DNA from: Phytohabitans houttuyneae
Lineage (GTDB): Bacteria; Actinomycetota; Actinomycetes; Mycobacteriales; Micromonosporaceae
Direction of reading: 5' to 3'
NCBI RefSeq assembly: GCF_011764425.1
Contig: NZ_BLPF01000004.1
Span: forward strand, 1,004,001 to 1,068,000
DNA length: 64,000 bases
Of the stretch, positions 38,193 through 46,567 are shown piece by piece. The stretch's first letter is position 1. Every line of letters begins with the position of its first letter. The notes below the pieces were generated by a model. That model did no database searches. It saw only the letters and a program-made list of their open reading frames with translations, and was not told the origin of the DNA. The position numbers and the translations under genes were made by a program.

Positions 38193-38425
38193 CGGTCCTC
38201 ACTAATAGTGTTGTGATGACTACGGTACGAGGCGGATGCGAGTCAAGTTCACGGCATAGAAGATCTAATGGGCGACAGAACTGATCGACTGATTCATTCA
38301 CGTCCGTCGGTCGAATGCATTGGCGTCGGTGATGTTCTTGGAACCCTCGACTTCGGTGAACAACTGGATGGGGGGTGGTTACCAAGAGCGATATCTGTCC
38401 TACTCTGGGTTGTTGGGAGGGTGAC

Positions 38426-38845
38426 ATGATTGATCCGCTCATGATCGCGGTGGCGACAACGCTGGCCGCAAAGACCGCTGAAGGGCTGTCCGAGGCGGGC
38501 CGTTCCGCGATGGGCAAGCTGATCCAGCGTGTTCGCGGACGGTTGGCCGCCGATCCGGACGGCGCGGCGGCGCTGGAGTCGGCGCGGCGCCAGCCGGAGG
38601 AAAGACAGCGGATGGAGCGGCTGGCCGCCGCCCTCTCCGAGGTTGCCGCGCGGGACCCGTTGGTCGCCGCCGACGTCGCTCGGTTGTGCGCCGCGGTCCG
38701 GGACGGCGGTGTGGCGGCCGCCGACGGTGGCGTGGTCAACCAGGTGTCCGGGAGCGTGGGCGAATCAGTTGTGCAAGCGCGCGACGTGAGCGGCGGTATC
38801 ACGTTCGGCGCGCGTCCCGATCCGGGCGCGCGCGAAGCTCGATGA
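38426..38845 (+). CDS. Small helical protein with C-terminal amyloid-like motif (Bell-type effector candidate)
   Basis: 139 residues. N-terminal helical region of about 90 residues (MIDPLMIAVATTLAAKTAEG onward, rich in Ala/Arg/Glu), then a Gly/Ala linker and the motif SVGESVVQARDVSGGITF (110-127). This is the layout of Bell-domain proteins described with NLRs in actinobacteria, where the motif forms amyloid and the helical part acts, perhaps on membranes. ATG 38426 has GGGAGG five bases upstream. Its stop overlaps the NLR start (ATGA), so the pair is co-translated. Confidence 0.72.
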   Translation: MIDPLMIAVATTLAAKTAEGLSEAGRSAMGKLIQRVRGRLAADPDGAAALESARRQPEERQRMERLAAALSEVAARDPLVAADVARLCAAVRDGGVAAADGGVVNQVSGSVGESVVQARDVSGGITFGARPDPGAREAR

Positions 38846-41004
38846 CCGCGACGGGGCCGGACAGTCGCCCAGAGTCAGCGGTCGTCACGGGCAACCTCCT
38901 CAGCGGTTACGTAGCGGGAAACGCTGTGCAGGCCGGCGCGATACACGGCGGCGTTCACGTGTACCAACCGGCGGCTCCGGCGATCCCCGTTCCGCGCCAG
39001 TTGCCGCCACCGCCCGCTCGGCTGGTGGGGCGCGAGGAGGAACTCGCCGAGATCGACAGCATTGTGCGACGCGCCCGCGACGGACCCGCGATCGTGGTCC
39101 TGAGCGGCACCGGCGGCGTAGGAAAGTCGACTGTCGCGCTGGCGTGGGCTCACCGGGCCCGAGAGCGGTACCCGGACGGGCAGCTCCATCTCAGCCTCGG
39201 CGCGTTCGACCCCGCCGGCCCGGCCGACCCCGCCACACTCCTGGCCCGGATGCTCCGCTCGCTCGGCCTTGCGCCGGAGCGCGTACCAGCGGACACGGCC
39301 GAGTCGAGCGCCTTGTTCCGTTCCCTCGCGGCGGACAAGCAGCTACTGATCGTGCTCGACAACGCCGTCTCCGCCGCACAGGCGCGCCCACTCCTGCCGC
39401 CGTCACGGTCCGCCGCCGTGATCGTGACCGCGCGCTGGCGGTTGGGCGGCCTCCTCGGCGATGGAGCCGCGTTTCTCGACGTCGAGCCATTGGCCGACGA
39501 GCCGGCCACCGCTTTGCTGGCCGGCGCGATCGGCACCGAGCGGATGCTGGAAGACCCGGCGTCGGTTTCGACGCTTGTACGCTTTTGCGCTGGTCTGCCG
39601 ATCGCGCTGGCGATGGCGGCCGCCCGGCTCGCCACACGGCCTCGGTGGCCGGTCGCCCGCGTTGTCGAGGAACTGGCCCAAGAGCGGCGGCGGCTGGTCG
39701 CCCTCGGCAGGGACGGTGACTCGGTGCAAGGGACGTTCGATGTGTCGTATCGTGCGCTGGATCCCGCGGCCGCACGGTGCTATCGGGCACTGGGACTGCA
39801 TCCTGGCCCCGACTTCGGCGTCCCGGTTATGGCCGCGGCGCTGCATCGTGGCCTGGACGAGGCCGAGGACCTGCTCGACAGGCTTGTGGAGGCAAGCCTC
39901 CTCAGCGAGGGTGCGCAGCGGCGGTATCACCCGCATGACCTGATCAGGTTGCACGCGCGGGAGGTGGCCGGCGGCGACGCGGACGCGCCCAGCACGACAT
40001 TGCGCATCCTCGAGTGGTACCTCGCGGGCGCACTCTCGGCCGACCGTGTCCTCACGCCGTACCGGCACCGTGATCCGGTGGACCCGTTCACCGAGCTGGA
40101 CGCGGGCACGGTGCGACACGACAGCCGGCAGGAGGCGCTTGAGTGGCTGGAAACCGAACGGGACAACCTCGTCGCGGCTGTACAGCGCGCGGCTTCCGAC
40201 CTGCCGCTGCTGGCGTGGCGGATAGCCGACTCGATGTGGCCGCTGTTCCTCCTGCGTCGCCACCACCGGGACCGTATGCTTGTGGACCGCGTCGCCGTGG
40301 AGTGTGCGGTGCGCTTGGGCGATCGCGATCGGGAAGCGCGGATGCTGCGCCGGTGGGCGTTCGCGCATTTCGACGTCGGGATGCTGGAGGAGGCGGAGCG
40401 GCACTTCGAGCGCAGCCGGTACCTGTGTGACGCGCTCGGCGACCAGTACGGCGTGGCCTCGGCGGTCGAAGGGCTCGGGATGGTGGCGGCGGCAAGCCAC
40501 CGATACGAGGCGGCGGTCGACCACTTCGGGCAGCAGGAGCGCCTCTGCCGGGAGTTGGGCGAGCACCGTCGCACCGGCCTCGCATTGCTCAACCTTGGCG
40601 GGGCGCACAACGCGCTGTCCCGTCCCGACCGGGCCGTCCGCCATCTGCGCGAGGCGGATTCCATCTTTGCTGGCCTCGACGGAATCGATCCGTACAACCA
40701 TGCGCGAGTAGGTATCGAGCTGGCCCGTGCGCTCGGCCGGCTCGGCGACTTCGCACCGGCACGGATGCGCCTGCGTGCGGCACTTGGCGAAATGCGCGGC
40801 GTGGGCTCGCCGCGTGGCGTGGCCGCCGCGCTGCACCGGCTCGGCGAGCTGGCGCTGTTGGCAGGGGACCACCGGTCGGCCGGGTCACATCTGGCCAGCG
40901 CGTTGCAGCTGTACGAGGAACTGGCCGACACGGAGGTGAGCGAGGTGCGACGTCTACTCGCGCTTGTCCCACCAGCCGAGGCTGACGCGCGCCGGATACC
41001 GTAG
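38842..41004 (+). CDS. NLR-like NB-ARC/TPR protein with N-terminal amyloid-like motif
   Basis: 720 residues. GNAVQAGAIHGGVHVY (26-41) lies before a Pro-rich linker, then NB-ARC with P-loop GTGGVGKS (89-96), Walker B-like LLIVLDNAV, VIVTARWRL and MHD-equivalent YHPHDLIRLHA. TPR-like helices follow (ALGDQYGVASAVEGLG, LGEHRRTGLALLNLGGAHN). The motif resembles that of the coupled upstream protein, as expected if the NLR templates the effector. ATG 38842 overlaps the upstream stop. The 3' end overlaps the convergent PfkB gene by 51 bp. Confidence 0.85.
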   Translation: MTATGPDSRPESAVVTGNLLSGYVAGNAVQAGAIHGGVHVYQPAAPAIPVPRQLPPPPARLVGREEELAEIDSIVRRARDGPAIVVLSGTGGVGKSTVALAWAHRARERYPDGQLHLSLGAFDPAGPADPATLLARMLRSLGLAPERVPADTAESSALFRSLAADKQLLIVLDNAVSAAQARPLLPPSRSAAVIVTARWRLGGLLGDGAAFLDVEPLADEPATALLAGAIGTERMLEDPASVSTLVRFCAGLPIALAMAAARLATRPRWPVARVVEELAQERRRLVALGRDGDSVQGTFDVSYRALDPAAARCYRALGLHPGPDFGVPVMAAALHRGLDEAEDLLDRLVEASLLSEGAQRRYHPHDLIRLHAREVAGGDADAPSTTLRILEWYLAGALSADRVLTPYRHRDPVDPFTELDAGTVRHDSRQEALEWLETERDNLVAAVQRAASDLPLLAWRIADSMWPLFLLRRHHRDRMLVDRVAVECAVRLGDRDREARMLRRWAFAHFDVGMLEEAERHFERSRYLCDALGDQYGVASAVEGLGMVAAASHRYEAAVDHFGQQERLCRELGEHRRTGLALLNLGGAHNALSRPDRAVRHLREADSIFAGLDGIDPYNHARVGIELARALGRLGDFAPARMRLRAALGEMRGVGSPRGVAAALHRLGELALLAGDHRSAGSHLASALQLYEELADTEVSEVRRLLALVPPAEADARRIP

Positions 41005-41889
41005 CCGAAGGGACGCCAGCTCGGAGCTGTCGAGCAGCACCGATGTAGGGCGACGGTGCCCGATGCGCCAGCCCGCGTAGAGAACGGCGTCGCCGAGAGC
41101 GTCCACCGGGTTTCCCGACGCCAGCCAGCCGTGCAGAAACGCGGCGAAGAGCGAGTCGCCGGCGCTGGACGTGTTCCGGACGCCAAGCGGCGTGGTGGCG
41201 GCGACCGTCACGAGCCGCCCGTCCCGCAGGCCCAAAACGCATCCGCGCGGGCCGCAGCCGACCGCCGCCATCCCGGCCCCCGGATGGCGTGTGAGCAACT
41301 GCGCTATCCACTGTGGAGCAGGGCAGGGAAGGCGCTCATGGCTGCAGAAGATGATGTCCGCGACGTCGAGCCATGGCTGGTAGTACGGCTCGTTGATGTC
41401 GGCGATCACGTTGACGTCAACGGCGATGGGTACGCCGCGCAGCACCGCCGCGGGCAGTAGGGACCGGACGAAGTCGGTGTTTGTCAGCACAGCCAGGTCG
41501 GCGCCGTCCAGCGCCTCGGCGAACCGCTCCTCGGGATAGCGGACGGTGTTGACGGTGGTGAGGTGCGGGTACACCATCCGTTGGCCGTTCGGCGCGACCA
41601 GCACGACCGCCTGGGAGGACTCCCACCCTTCCACGATTCCTGGCCCGTCCAGATCCGCGGCGCGTAGCTGAGCGCGGACGATCTCGCCCGCCGGGTCGCT
41701 GCCGACCACGGAGCAGAGCGTCACGTCGTCGCCGAGCGTTCGCAGGATGGAGGCGATCTGCGCGCCGGCCCCGCCGGGCCCCGTCTCCATCCAGGACGGG
41801 GCTACAACGGGTGCGTATCGGATGGGAAAGTCGTCGACCGCGAGGTGCACAGCGAGGCTCGCGACTCCCGCGACAAGGATCCGGCTCAC
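40954..41889 (-). CDS. PfkB-family carbohydrate kinase
   Basis: 311 residues from GTG 41889, with GGAGG about nine bases upstream. N-terminal PfkB signature METGPGGAGAQIASILRTLG; C-terminal signature NTSSAGDSLFAAFLHGWLA with the catalytic Asp. The family phosphorylates sugars, nucleosides or related alcohols. Its start overlaps the stop of the GT-like gene (GTGA), so the two act together. The substrate cannot be inferred. The stop lies inside the 3' end of the convergent NLR gene. Confidence 0.88.
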   Translation of the reverse strand: MSRILVAGVASLAVHLAVDDFPIRYAPVVAPSWMETGPGGAGAQIASILRTLGDDVTLCSVVGSDPAGEIVRAQLRAADLDGPGIVEGWESSQAVVLVAPNGQRMVYPHLTTVNTVRYPEERFAEALDGADLAVLTNTDFVRSLLPAAVLRGVPIAVDVNVIADINEPYYQPWLDVADIIFCSHERLPCPAPQWIAQLLTRHPGAGMAAVGCGPRGCVLGLRDGRLVTVAATTPLGVRNTSSAGDSLFAAFLHGWLASGNPVDALGDAVLYAGWRIGHRRPTSVLLDSSELASLRLRYPARVSLGWWDKRE

Positions 41890-43096
41890 CACCGGCCTCC
41901 TTCGTCGCCGACTGGAAACGCCGGCCCGACCGGAGCTGCCGTACATGGGTCCGGCGGTTCAGGCAGTCGAAGGAGGCTGTACATCTGCTCGCGCAGTAGC
42001 GCGGCCGCGCGGTTCGGCTTCGACGTGACACCACTCGCTACTGCGGAAGACAACGCTGCGCCGCGCGCGTCGAGGGCCTCACACAGTTGCGCGGCGAGCG
42101 GTGTGTCCGCCCGTACCATCGGCGCGGCCGCCGCCATGAGCTCCGCCGGCGAGCGCGGTGCGGTGTCCTGCGGCAACGGCCCGCCAAGCAGCACCGGTAC
42201 GCCCGCCGCGGCCGCGTAGATGGTCGCCGAGCCATGGTCGCCGATGACTACATCCGCGGCGGCGACCAGCCCGCGCCAACTCGCCGGGTCGATGACCCGC
42301 AGACCCGCCTGCCGCAGCCGGGCCAGCCAGGCGAGCACCTGCCGGCGGCCGTGGCACCAGGCAGCGGGGTGAACCGCCATGACCACCTCGAAGTCGTCAC
42401 GCGGCAGGCCGGCGATCTGCTCGAACAGGGCTGCCGGCGCGCGGCCCAGGAGCGACTGCGGCCCCAGGTCGAGCTGATCGCTACGAGGCGGCGCCCGTCC
42501 GGGACCGCCAAGGCTTGCCGGTACATCTCCCGGTTCGGGCGGCTGCTTGCCAGCCGGTCCAGGCACAGGTCGCCGACGACTGTCGCGACAGAGAGTGCCT
42601 CAGGGCACTGGCTGGACAGCACCGGCAGAACCTGGTCATGGGAAACCGCCAGCACCGCTGGCAGCAAACGGCCGTACCAGGTCAGCCACGGCGCACCGAG
42701 GCCGGTGACGAGGTGACTGGCCTGGCCACCGAGCGCCGGTGCCACGAGCTTGTTGTTCATGACTCCATGCGCGATAGCGAGCCAGGGCGCACGGATGCGG
42801 TGGACGCCGCCGCTGTCGGCGGCGATCATCAAGTCAAAGTCCGTGTGTGTCGCCTGCTCCCAGCCGATCTCCACAGCGCCGGCGGAGCGTAGGTATTCGC
42901 GAACGCCGCCGTCGAAGAGATCCGGAGCCTGTGTGAAAACGACCTGGATCCGATGATCGGGCTCCAGCAACTCGACCGCGTCGAGAACATGGCCGGCGGT
43001 GGCCATCGTGTGTACGGCCGCGAGGACCGTCCGCTCTGTCGCAAACGTGCGCCACTTCGCGGCGCCGGGGCCGGCGGGAAACTCCATCCACTGCAT
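41886..43096 (-). pseudogene. GT-B-like protein (possible glycosyltransferase), one frameshift
   Basis: From ATG 43096 (MQWMEFPAGPGAAKWRTFAT) the N-terminal half runs to LVAISSTWG. The frame then shifts at the CCCC of 42462-42465 and resumes as PQSLLGRAPAALFEQIAGLP, with the C-terminal part DVVIGDHGSATIYAAAAGVP typical of GT-B folds (CDP-glycerol transferase or GT28-like). One more G restores about 403 residues. Precise reaction not known. Divergent from the SARP gene by 122 bp and coupled to the PfkB kinase. Probable sequence error. Confidence 0.75.
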
Positions 43097-43218
43097 GGTG
43101 CCGAGGGTGTGCCCCACGTCCGGACAGGCGCCGGACACCGGGCCGGACACCAGTCCGGACGTATGTGCCGAACGCGCAGGTGGGGATAGCCGAGAAATTC
43201 TCGTGCCACACTTCGACA

Positions 43219-44079
43219 ATGGACATCCGGCTGCTCGGCGAGGTGGAGATCGAATCCGCCGGCACGATATTCGCGCTGCCCCGTTCTGCGGAGCGTTGTG
43301 TCCTGGCGACCTTGGCCCTGAACGTCGGGCGAGTGGTCCCGCTCGGCACGTTTGTCGATCACATTTGGGGCTCCAGGACGCCAACCAAGGCCGAGGAATC
43401 GGTTGCCACCTATGTCCGAGCAGTGCGTCGAATGATCGAGCGCGCCGGCGGCACGCGGGATTGTCTGCCTAACCGTCGTCTCGACGGTTATCGGCTCGAC
43501 GTCACGCCGAGCGCGATCGACCACCGCAGGTTCGTCGATCTTTCCGCCACCGCGCGGAGGTTGATCCGCCAGGAGAGTTTCCCGCAGGCGATCGGGACAT
43601 TCGAGCAGGCGTTGGCATTGTGGCGCGGCGAAGCGTTGACCAATGTCAACAGTCAATGGGCTGAGAGCGTCCGCTACCGGCTGCGACAGGATCGCTTGGA
43701 CGTCACCTGCGAGCTCCTCGACCTGCTGCTGCGCGTGGGTGCGCACGCGGACGTCGCTGCCCGGGCAGCTGATCTCGTCCAGGAGGAGCCGTCGGAGCGG
43801 TCGATCTCGCTCGCGCTTCGGGGTTTGGCGGGCAGTGGGCAGCGGGCCACGATTCCATCGTTCATGATGCGGGCGGCGGCACGGATGCGGGAGGCGAGCG
43901 GCGTGCGGCCGAGCGCTCAAATAGTCGCGCTGGCACGCAAGTTGGCCGACTCCGAGGAGGTCGACAAAATTGCCTTGGAAAGGCCGCGTGTGGCTGAGTC
44001 GAGCGGTGTCATCACGATAACAGCCGTCAATTCCAAGAATGTTTATCAGGCGGGTGGCGATCAGTACTTCATCGACTGA
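43219..44079 (+). CDS. SARP-family regulator with C-terminal amyloid-like motif
   Basis: 286 residues. N-terminal winged-helix DNA-binding domain (MDIRLLGEVEIESAGTIFAL, VPLGTFVDHIWGSRTPTK) and a BTAD helical domain (about 95-245), the SARP layout. There is no NB-ARC, but the last 14 residues, KNVYQAGGDQYFID, resemble the Q-x-G motifs of the neighbouring NLRs. ATG 43219 lies in the divergent gap with the GT-like gene, its likely target (inference). A small membrane peptide gene follows 137 bp downstream. Confidence 0.87.
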   Translation: MDIRLLGEVEIESAGTIFALPRSAERCVLATLALNVGRVVPLGTFVDHIWGSRTPTKAEESVATYVRAVRRMIERAGGTRDCLPNRRLDGYRLDVTPSAIDHRRFVDLSATARRLIRQESFPQAIGTFEQALALWRGEALTNVNSQWAESVRYRLRQDRLDVTCELLDLLLRVGAHADVAARAADLVQEEPSERSISLALRGLAGSGQRATIPSFMMRAAARMREASGVRPSAQIVALARKLADSEEVDKIALERPRVAESSGVITITAVNSKNVYQAGGDQYFID

Positions 44080-44216
44080 CTTCTAAGTGGCGAGCGCCGC
44101 CCACGGGGTTACGGGCGCGGGACACCTGGTTGGTCGAGTGTCTGCTATGGTCCTCGATCGCGGGCGTGACCAGGAAGGCCGTGCCCGTCGACATCTCGCA
44201 GATGTGGGGTGTGGCG

Positions 44217-44357
44217 ATGTTCGCATCGAGAGGAGTAGGCAAAGGTGATAAGCGGAAAGCGTGCACGCATAGTTCTGTGTCCGCGCGCGTGGTGACCGTC
44301 GTGGTGGCGGCGCTCGTCGTCTTGTCGCATCTGCATCCGTATACATTGCTCGGCTGA
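44217..44357 (+). CDS. Tiny membrane peptide ending in HLHPY-type tail
   Basis: 46 residues from ATG 44217: a basic start, one hydrophobic helix (VVTVVVAALVVLSHLHPY) and a short tail TLLG, then a strong terminator. A better ribosome site (GAGAGGAG) precedes GTG 44245 in another frame that closes after 16 codons, so the true start is uncertain, or a base is missing here too. The HLHPY end matches the peptide at 35178-35399. Confidence 0.4.
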   Translation: MFASRGVGKGDKRKACTHSSVSARVVTVVVAALVVLSHLHPYTLLG

Positions 44358-44362
44358 GAAAG

Positions 44363-44388
44363 GCCCGGCCCGCATTGCGGTGCCGGGC
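44363..44388 (+). terminator. Intrinsic terminator after the SARP/peptide unit
   Basis: GCCCGGC (44363-44369) pairs with GCCGGGC (44382-44388), extended by an inner CCGC/GCGG pair around ATT. It is followed by ATTTCTTCT. It starts six bases past the peptide stop, which supports a transcript ending at the peptide gene. Confidence 0.75.
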
Positions 44389-44555
44389 ATTTCTTCTATT
44401 CGTGGTCGCCTTTTGGTTCCGAGCCTCGATTCGTGGTCGGCGTTGAGGGATGGTGATTGCGGTCCGGATAAGCCTTGCCTGATCACGCCTCCGTGTGGTC
44501 GTGTAGTTACGGGTGGTTACCGCGTGGTCACGGTGTGGTTGGTGGGGAGGCGCTG

Positions 44556-45881
44556 GTGGAGCTCGAGGCCTTGTTCACGCCTGCGGCGGAAGAGCGGATC
44601 GGGATCGAGGTCGAATGCGGTCTCGTCGACGAGCGCAGCGGGCAGAGCGCTCCCTACGACGGCCCGTGCGGGTCGCGGGCGTTGCTGGAGCGCGTGCGGC
44701 ACGAGCTCGGCGCCGAGCCCCTCACCGAGGCGGGTTCGCTGGTCGGTGTGGCGCTGGCGCACGGCGCGCAGCTGTCGCTGGAGCTGGGCGGCGCGATCGA
44801 GTACTCGTCGGCCCCGTACCAGTCGTTGGTCGCGATGATCGGGGCCGCGCGGCGGGATCTTCGGGTGATCGCCGGGGTGGCCGCGCGGTCCGGGTTGGCG
44901 TTGTTGCCGGGCGGGCTGGTGCCGTTTACGCCGCGCGAGCGGATTCCGTGGGCGCCCAAGCCGCGGATCGACATCATGCGCGGCTACTTCCGCGGGCTCG
45001 GCACCGCGGCGGCGTACGCCGAGAACGTCATGGGCCTGACGCTCTCCACACAGACCACAGTGGACTATCTGTCGCCGGAGGACTTCCGGGAAAAGCTGGT
45101 GCTGCTGGTGAAGGCGGCACCGATCGCGGCGGCGCTGTTCGTCAACTCGCCGATCGAGGAGGGGCGACCGACCGGCCTGCTGTCGCGGCGGATGCAGATG
45201 TGGGGGTACGTGGACCCGAGCCGGTGCGGCGTCCTGGGTTTCGCGGTGCGGCCCGATGTGTCGGCGGCCGACGTGGTCGAGTGGGGCGGCGCGCTGCCGA
45301 TGATCTACCGGCAGGTGGGAGCCGGCTATGTGGCGGGGCCGGAGCGGCCGTTCCGCGACCTTGTCGAGCACGGCTTCGGCGACGGCACGGCGCCCGGGAT
45401 GGACGACTGGCGCGCGCACCTCTCCCAGGTGTGGCCGCAGGTGCGGGCGCGGCACACGCTGGAGATGCGTGCGTTCGACGGGCTGCCGTGGGAGGCGTTC
45501 GCGGCGGCGCCGGCCTTCTGCGTCGGGTTGGCCTACCATCCGCCCGCGCGGCGGGCGGCGCTCGCGCTGCTGGACGGCCTGACCGCGGCGGACCTGGCGC
45601 AGGCCACCGAGGACGTGGCGGTCAAGGGCCTCGACGCGATGGTGGGGGACAGGTCGGTCGGCGCGACGGCGGAGGCGCTGCTCGGCCTGGCGCGTCAGGG
45701 CCTGCGGGCGCGGGTCACCGCGGGCTGGGAGCGGCGCGACGCGGAGCACCTCCTCGATCCGCTCGACGACGTGGTGCGCAGCGGGGTCACCTTCGCCGAG
45801 CGGGCGGTCTCGGACTGGACCGGTCCCATGCGGGAGCGACCCGCCGCCCTGGTCGCGGCGGGTCGAGTTCCCGTGGGATAG
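44556..45881 (+). CDS. Glutamate-cysteine ligase family protein (GCS2/EgtA-like)
   Basis: 441 residues. GTG 44556 follows GGGGAGG at five bases; the frame is open upstream. Family features: RIGIEVECGLVDERSG near the N-terminus, QLSLELGGAIEYSSAPYQSL (substrate/metal site), MRGYFRGLGTAAAYAENVMG, TLSTQTTVDYLS and HTLEMRAFDGLPWEA. EgtA makes gamma-glutamylcysteine for ergothioneine; none of egtB-E is nearby, so EgtA versus another GCS2 ligase is open. Confidence 0.85.
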   Translation: MELEALFTPAAEERIGIEVECGLVDERSGQSAPYDGPCGSRALLERVRHELGAEPLTEAGSLVGVALAHGAQLSLELGGAIEYSSAPYQSLVAMIGAARRDLRVIAGVAARSGLALLPGGLVPFTPRERIPWAPKPRIDIMRGYFRGLGTAAAYAENVMGLTLSTQTTVDYLSPEDFREKLVLLVKAAPIAAALFVNSPIEEGRPTGLLSRRMQMWGYVDPSRCGVLGFAVRPDVSAADVVEWGGALPMIYRQVGAGYVAGPERPFRDLVEHGFGDGTAPGMDDWRAHLSQVWPQVRARHTLEMRAFDGLPWEAFAAAPAFCVGLAYHPPARRAALALLDGLTAADLAQATEDVAVKGLDAMVGDRSVGATAEALLGLARQGLRARVTAGWERRDAEHLLDPLDDVVRSGVTFAERAVSDWTGPMRERPAALVAAGRVPVG

Positions 45882-45890
45882 GGCCCCGCC

Positions 45891-46018
45891 GGGCTTCCAG
45901 GGCAGGAAGGGCGGGCCTCCGGGAGAAACGGCGGATAGGCAGCGCTACCAGCGCGGGCCTCCGGGAGAGGAACAGCGGGTAGGGCACCGTTACCAGTGCC
46001 GGGCCTTCAGGAGCAGAA
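45891..46018. repeat. Degenerate tandem repeat from the 3' end of the DUF3040 gene
   Basis: A GGGCCTCCGGGAG-type block occurs at 45913, 45955 and (as GGGCCTTCAGGAG) 46001, about 42-46 bp apart; the intervening bases also match. The rightmost block is the last codons of DUF3040 (LLKARHW and stop). The other two lie past the stop, so the gene tail has been duplicated in tandem and has drifted. Confidence 0.65.
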
Positions 46019-46241
46019 CGCCGGCGATCGCCAGCACCGCGGCGGAGACCATCGCAGCGACCCACCCGCCGATGAAGGCGAGGGCCGGCACGGTGGCCCA
46101 CAGCAGGGCGCTCGCCACGAAGAGCACGCGACCCCGGCGGGATCCCGTGCGGTCGCCCATGCGGACGACGAAGTCCGGATCTGTGGTACGAAGGTGCTGC
46201 GCCATCTCGTCGAGCCGGCGCCGCTCGTCGCTGCTGAGCAT
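45990..46241 (-). CDS. DUF3040 small membrane protein
   Basis: 83 residues. N-terminal MLSSDERRRLDEMAQHLRTT, then two hydrophobic helices (VLFVASALLWATVPALAFIG and VAAMVSAAVLAIAGVLLLKA), the DUF3040 layout common in actinobacteria. Function unknown. The 3' end is part of a tandem repeat that continues beyond the stop. Confidence 0.85.
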   Translation of the reverse strand: MLSSDERRRLDEMAQHLRTTDPDFVVRMGDRTGSRRGRVLFVASALLWATVPALAFIGGWVAAMVSAAVLAIAGVLLLKARHW

Positions 46242-46567
46242 GACGGCGCACTTACCCAGCGGAGGGGCGTTTCAAGCGCAGGCAAGGCGACACTCTTAGC
46301 GGGTCCTTAAATCTCGTTGAGGCTGTCATCCGCGGCGGATAACCGTACGTGTTGCCCCGCAGATCGGTTTGCGCTGCTCCGCGCCGGGAATCCCGGCCTG
46401 CCGAGATCCCCGGGGGGTGCAGCGCGGGCTTAAGCGGATGCCCGAACGGGTGCTGTCGCCTTGAGCCAGCCAGGAACCTTAACTACCGTCCCGTATCACT
46501 GAGTTATATGCGGCTTCCCCGGTCGTAAGGCATAGGCCGGGAGGACAGTGCGAATTGGGACTGGTGC
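46242..46567. other. Intergenic region with a sigma-70-type promoter for the DUF1800/DUF1501 pair
   Basis: 325 bp between divergent genes. TTGAGC (46461-46466) and TACCGT (46484-46489), 17 bp apart, form a good housekeeping-type promoter facing right, about 80 bp before the DUF1800 start. Nothing coding is seen in the rest. Confidence 0.55.
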
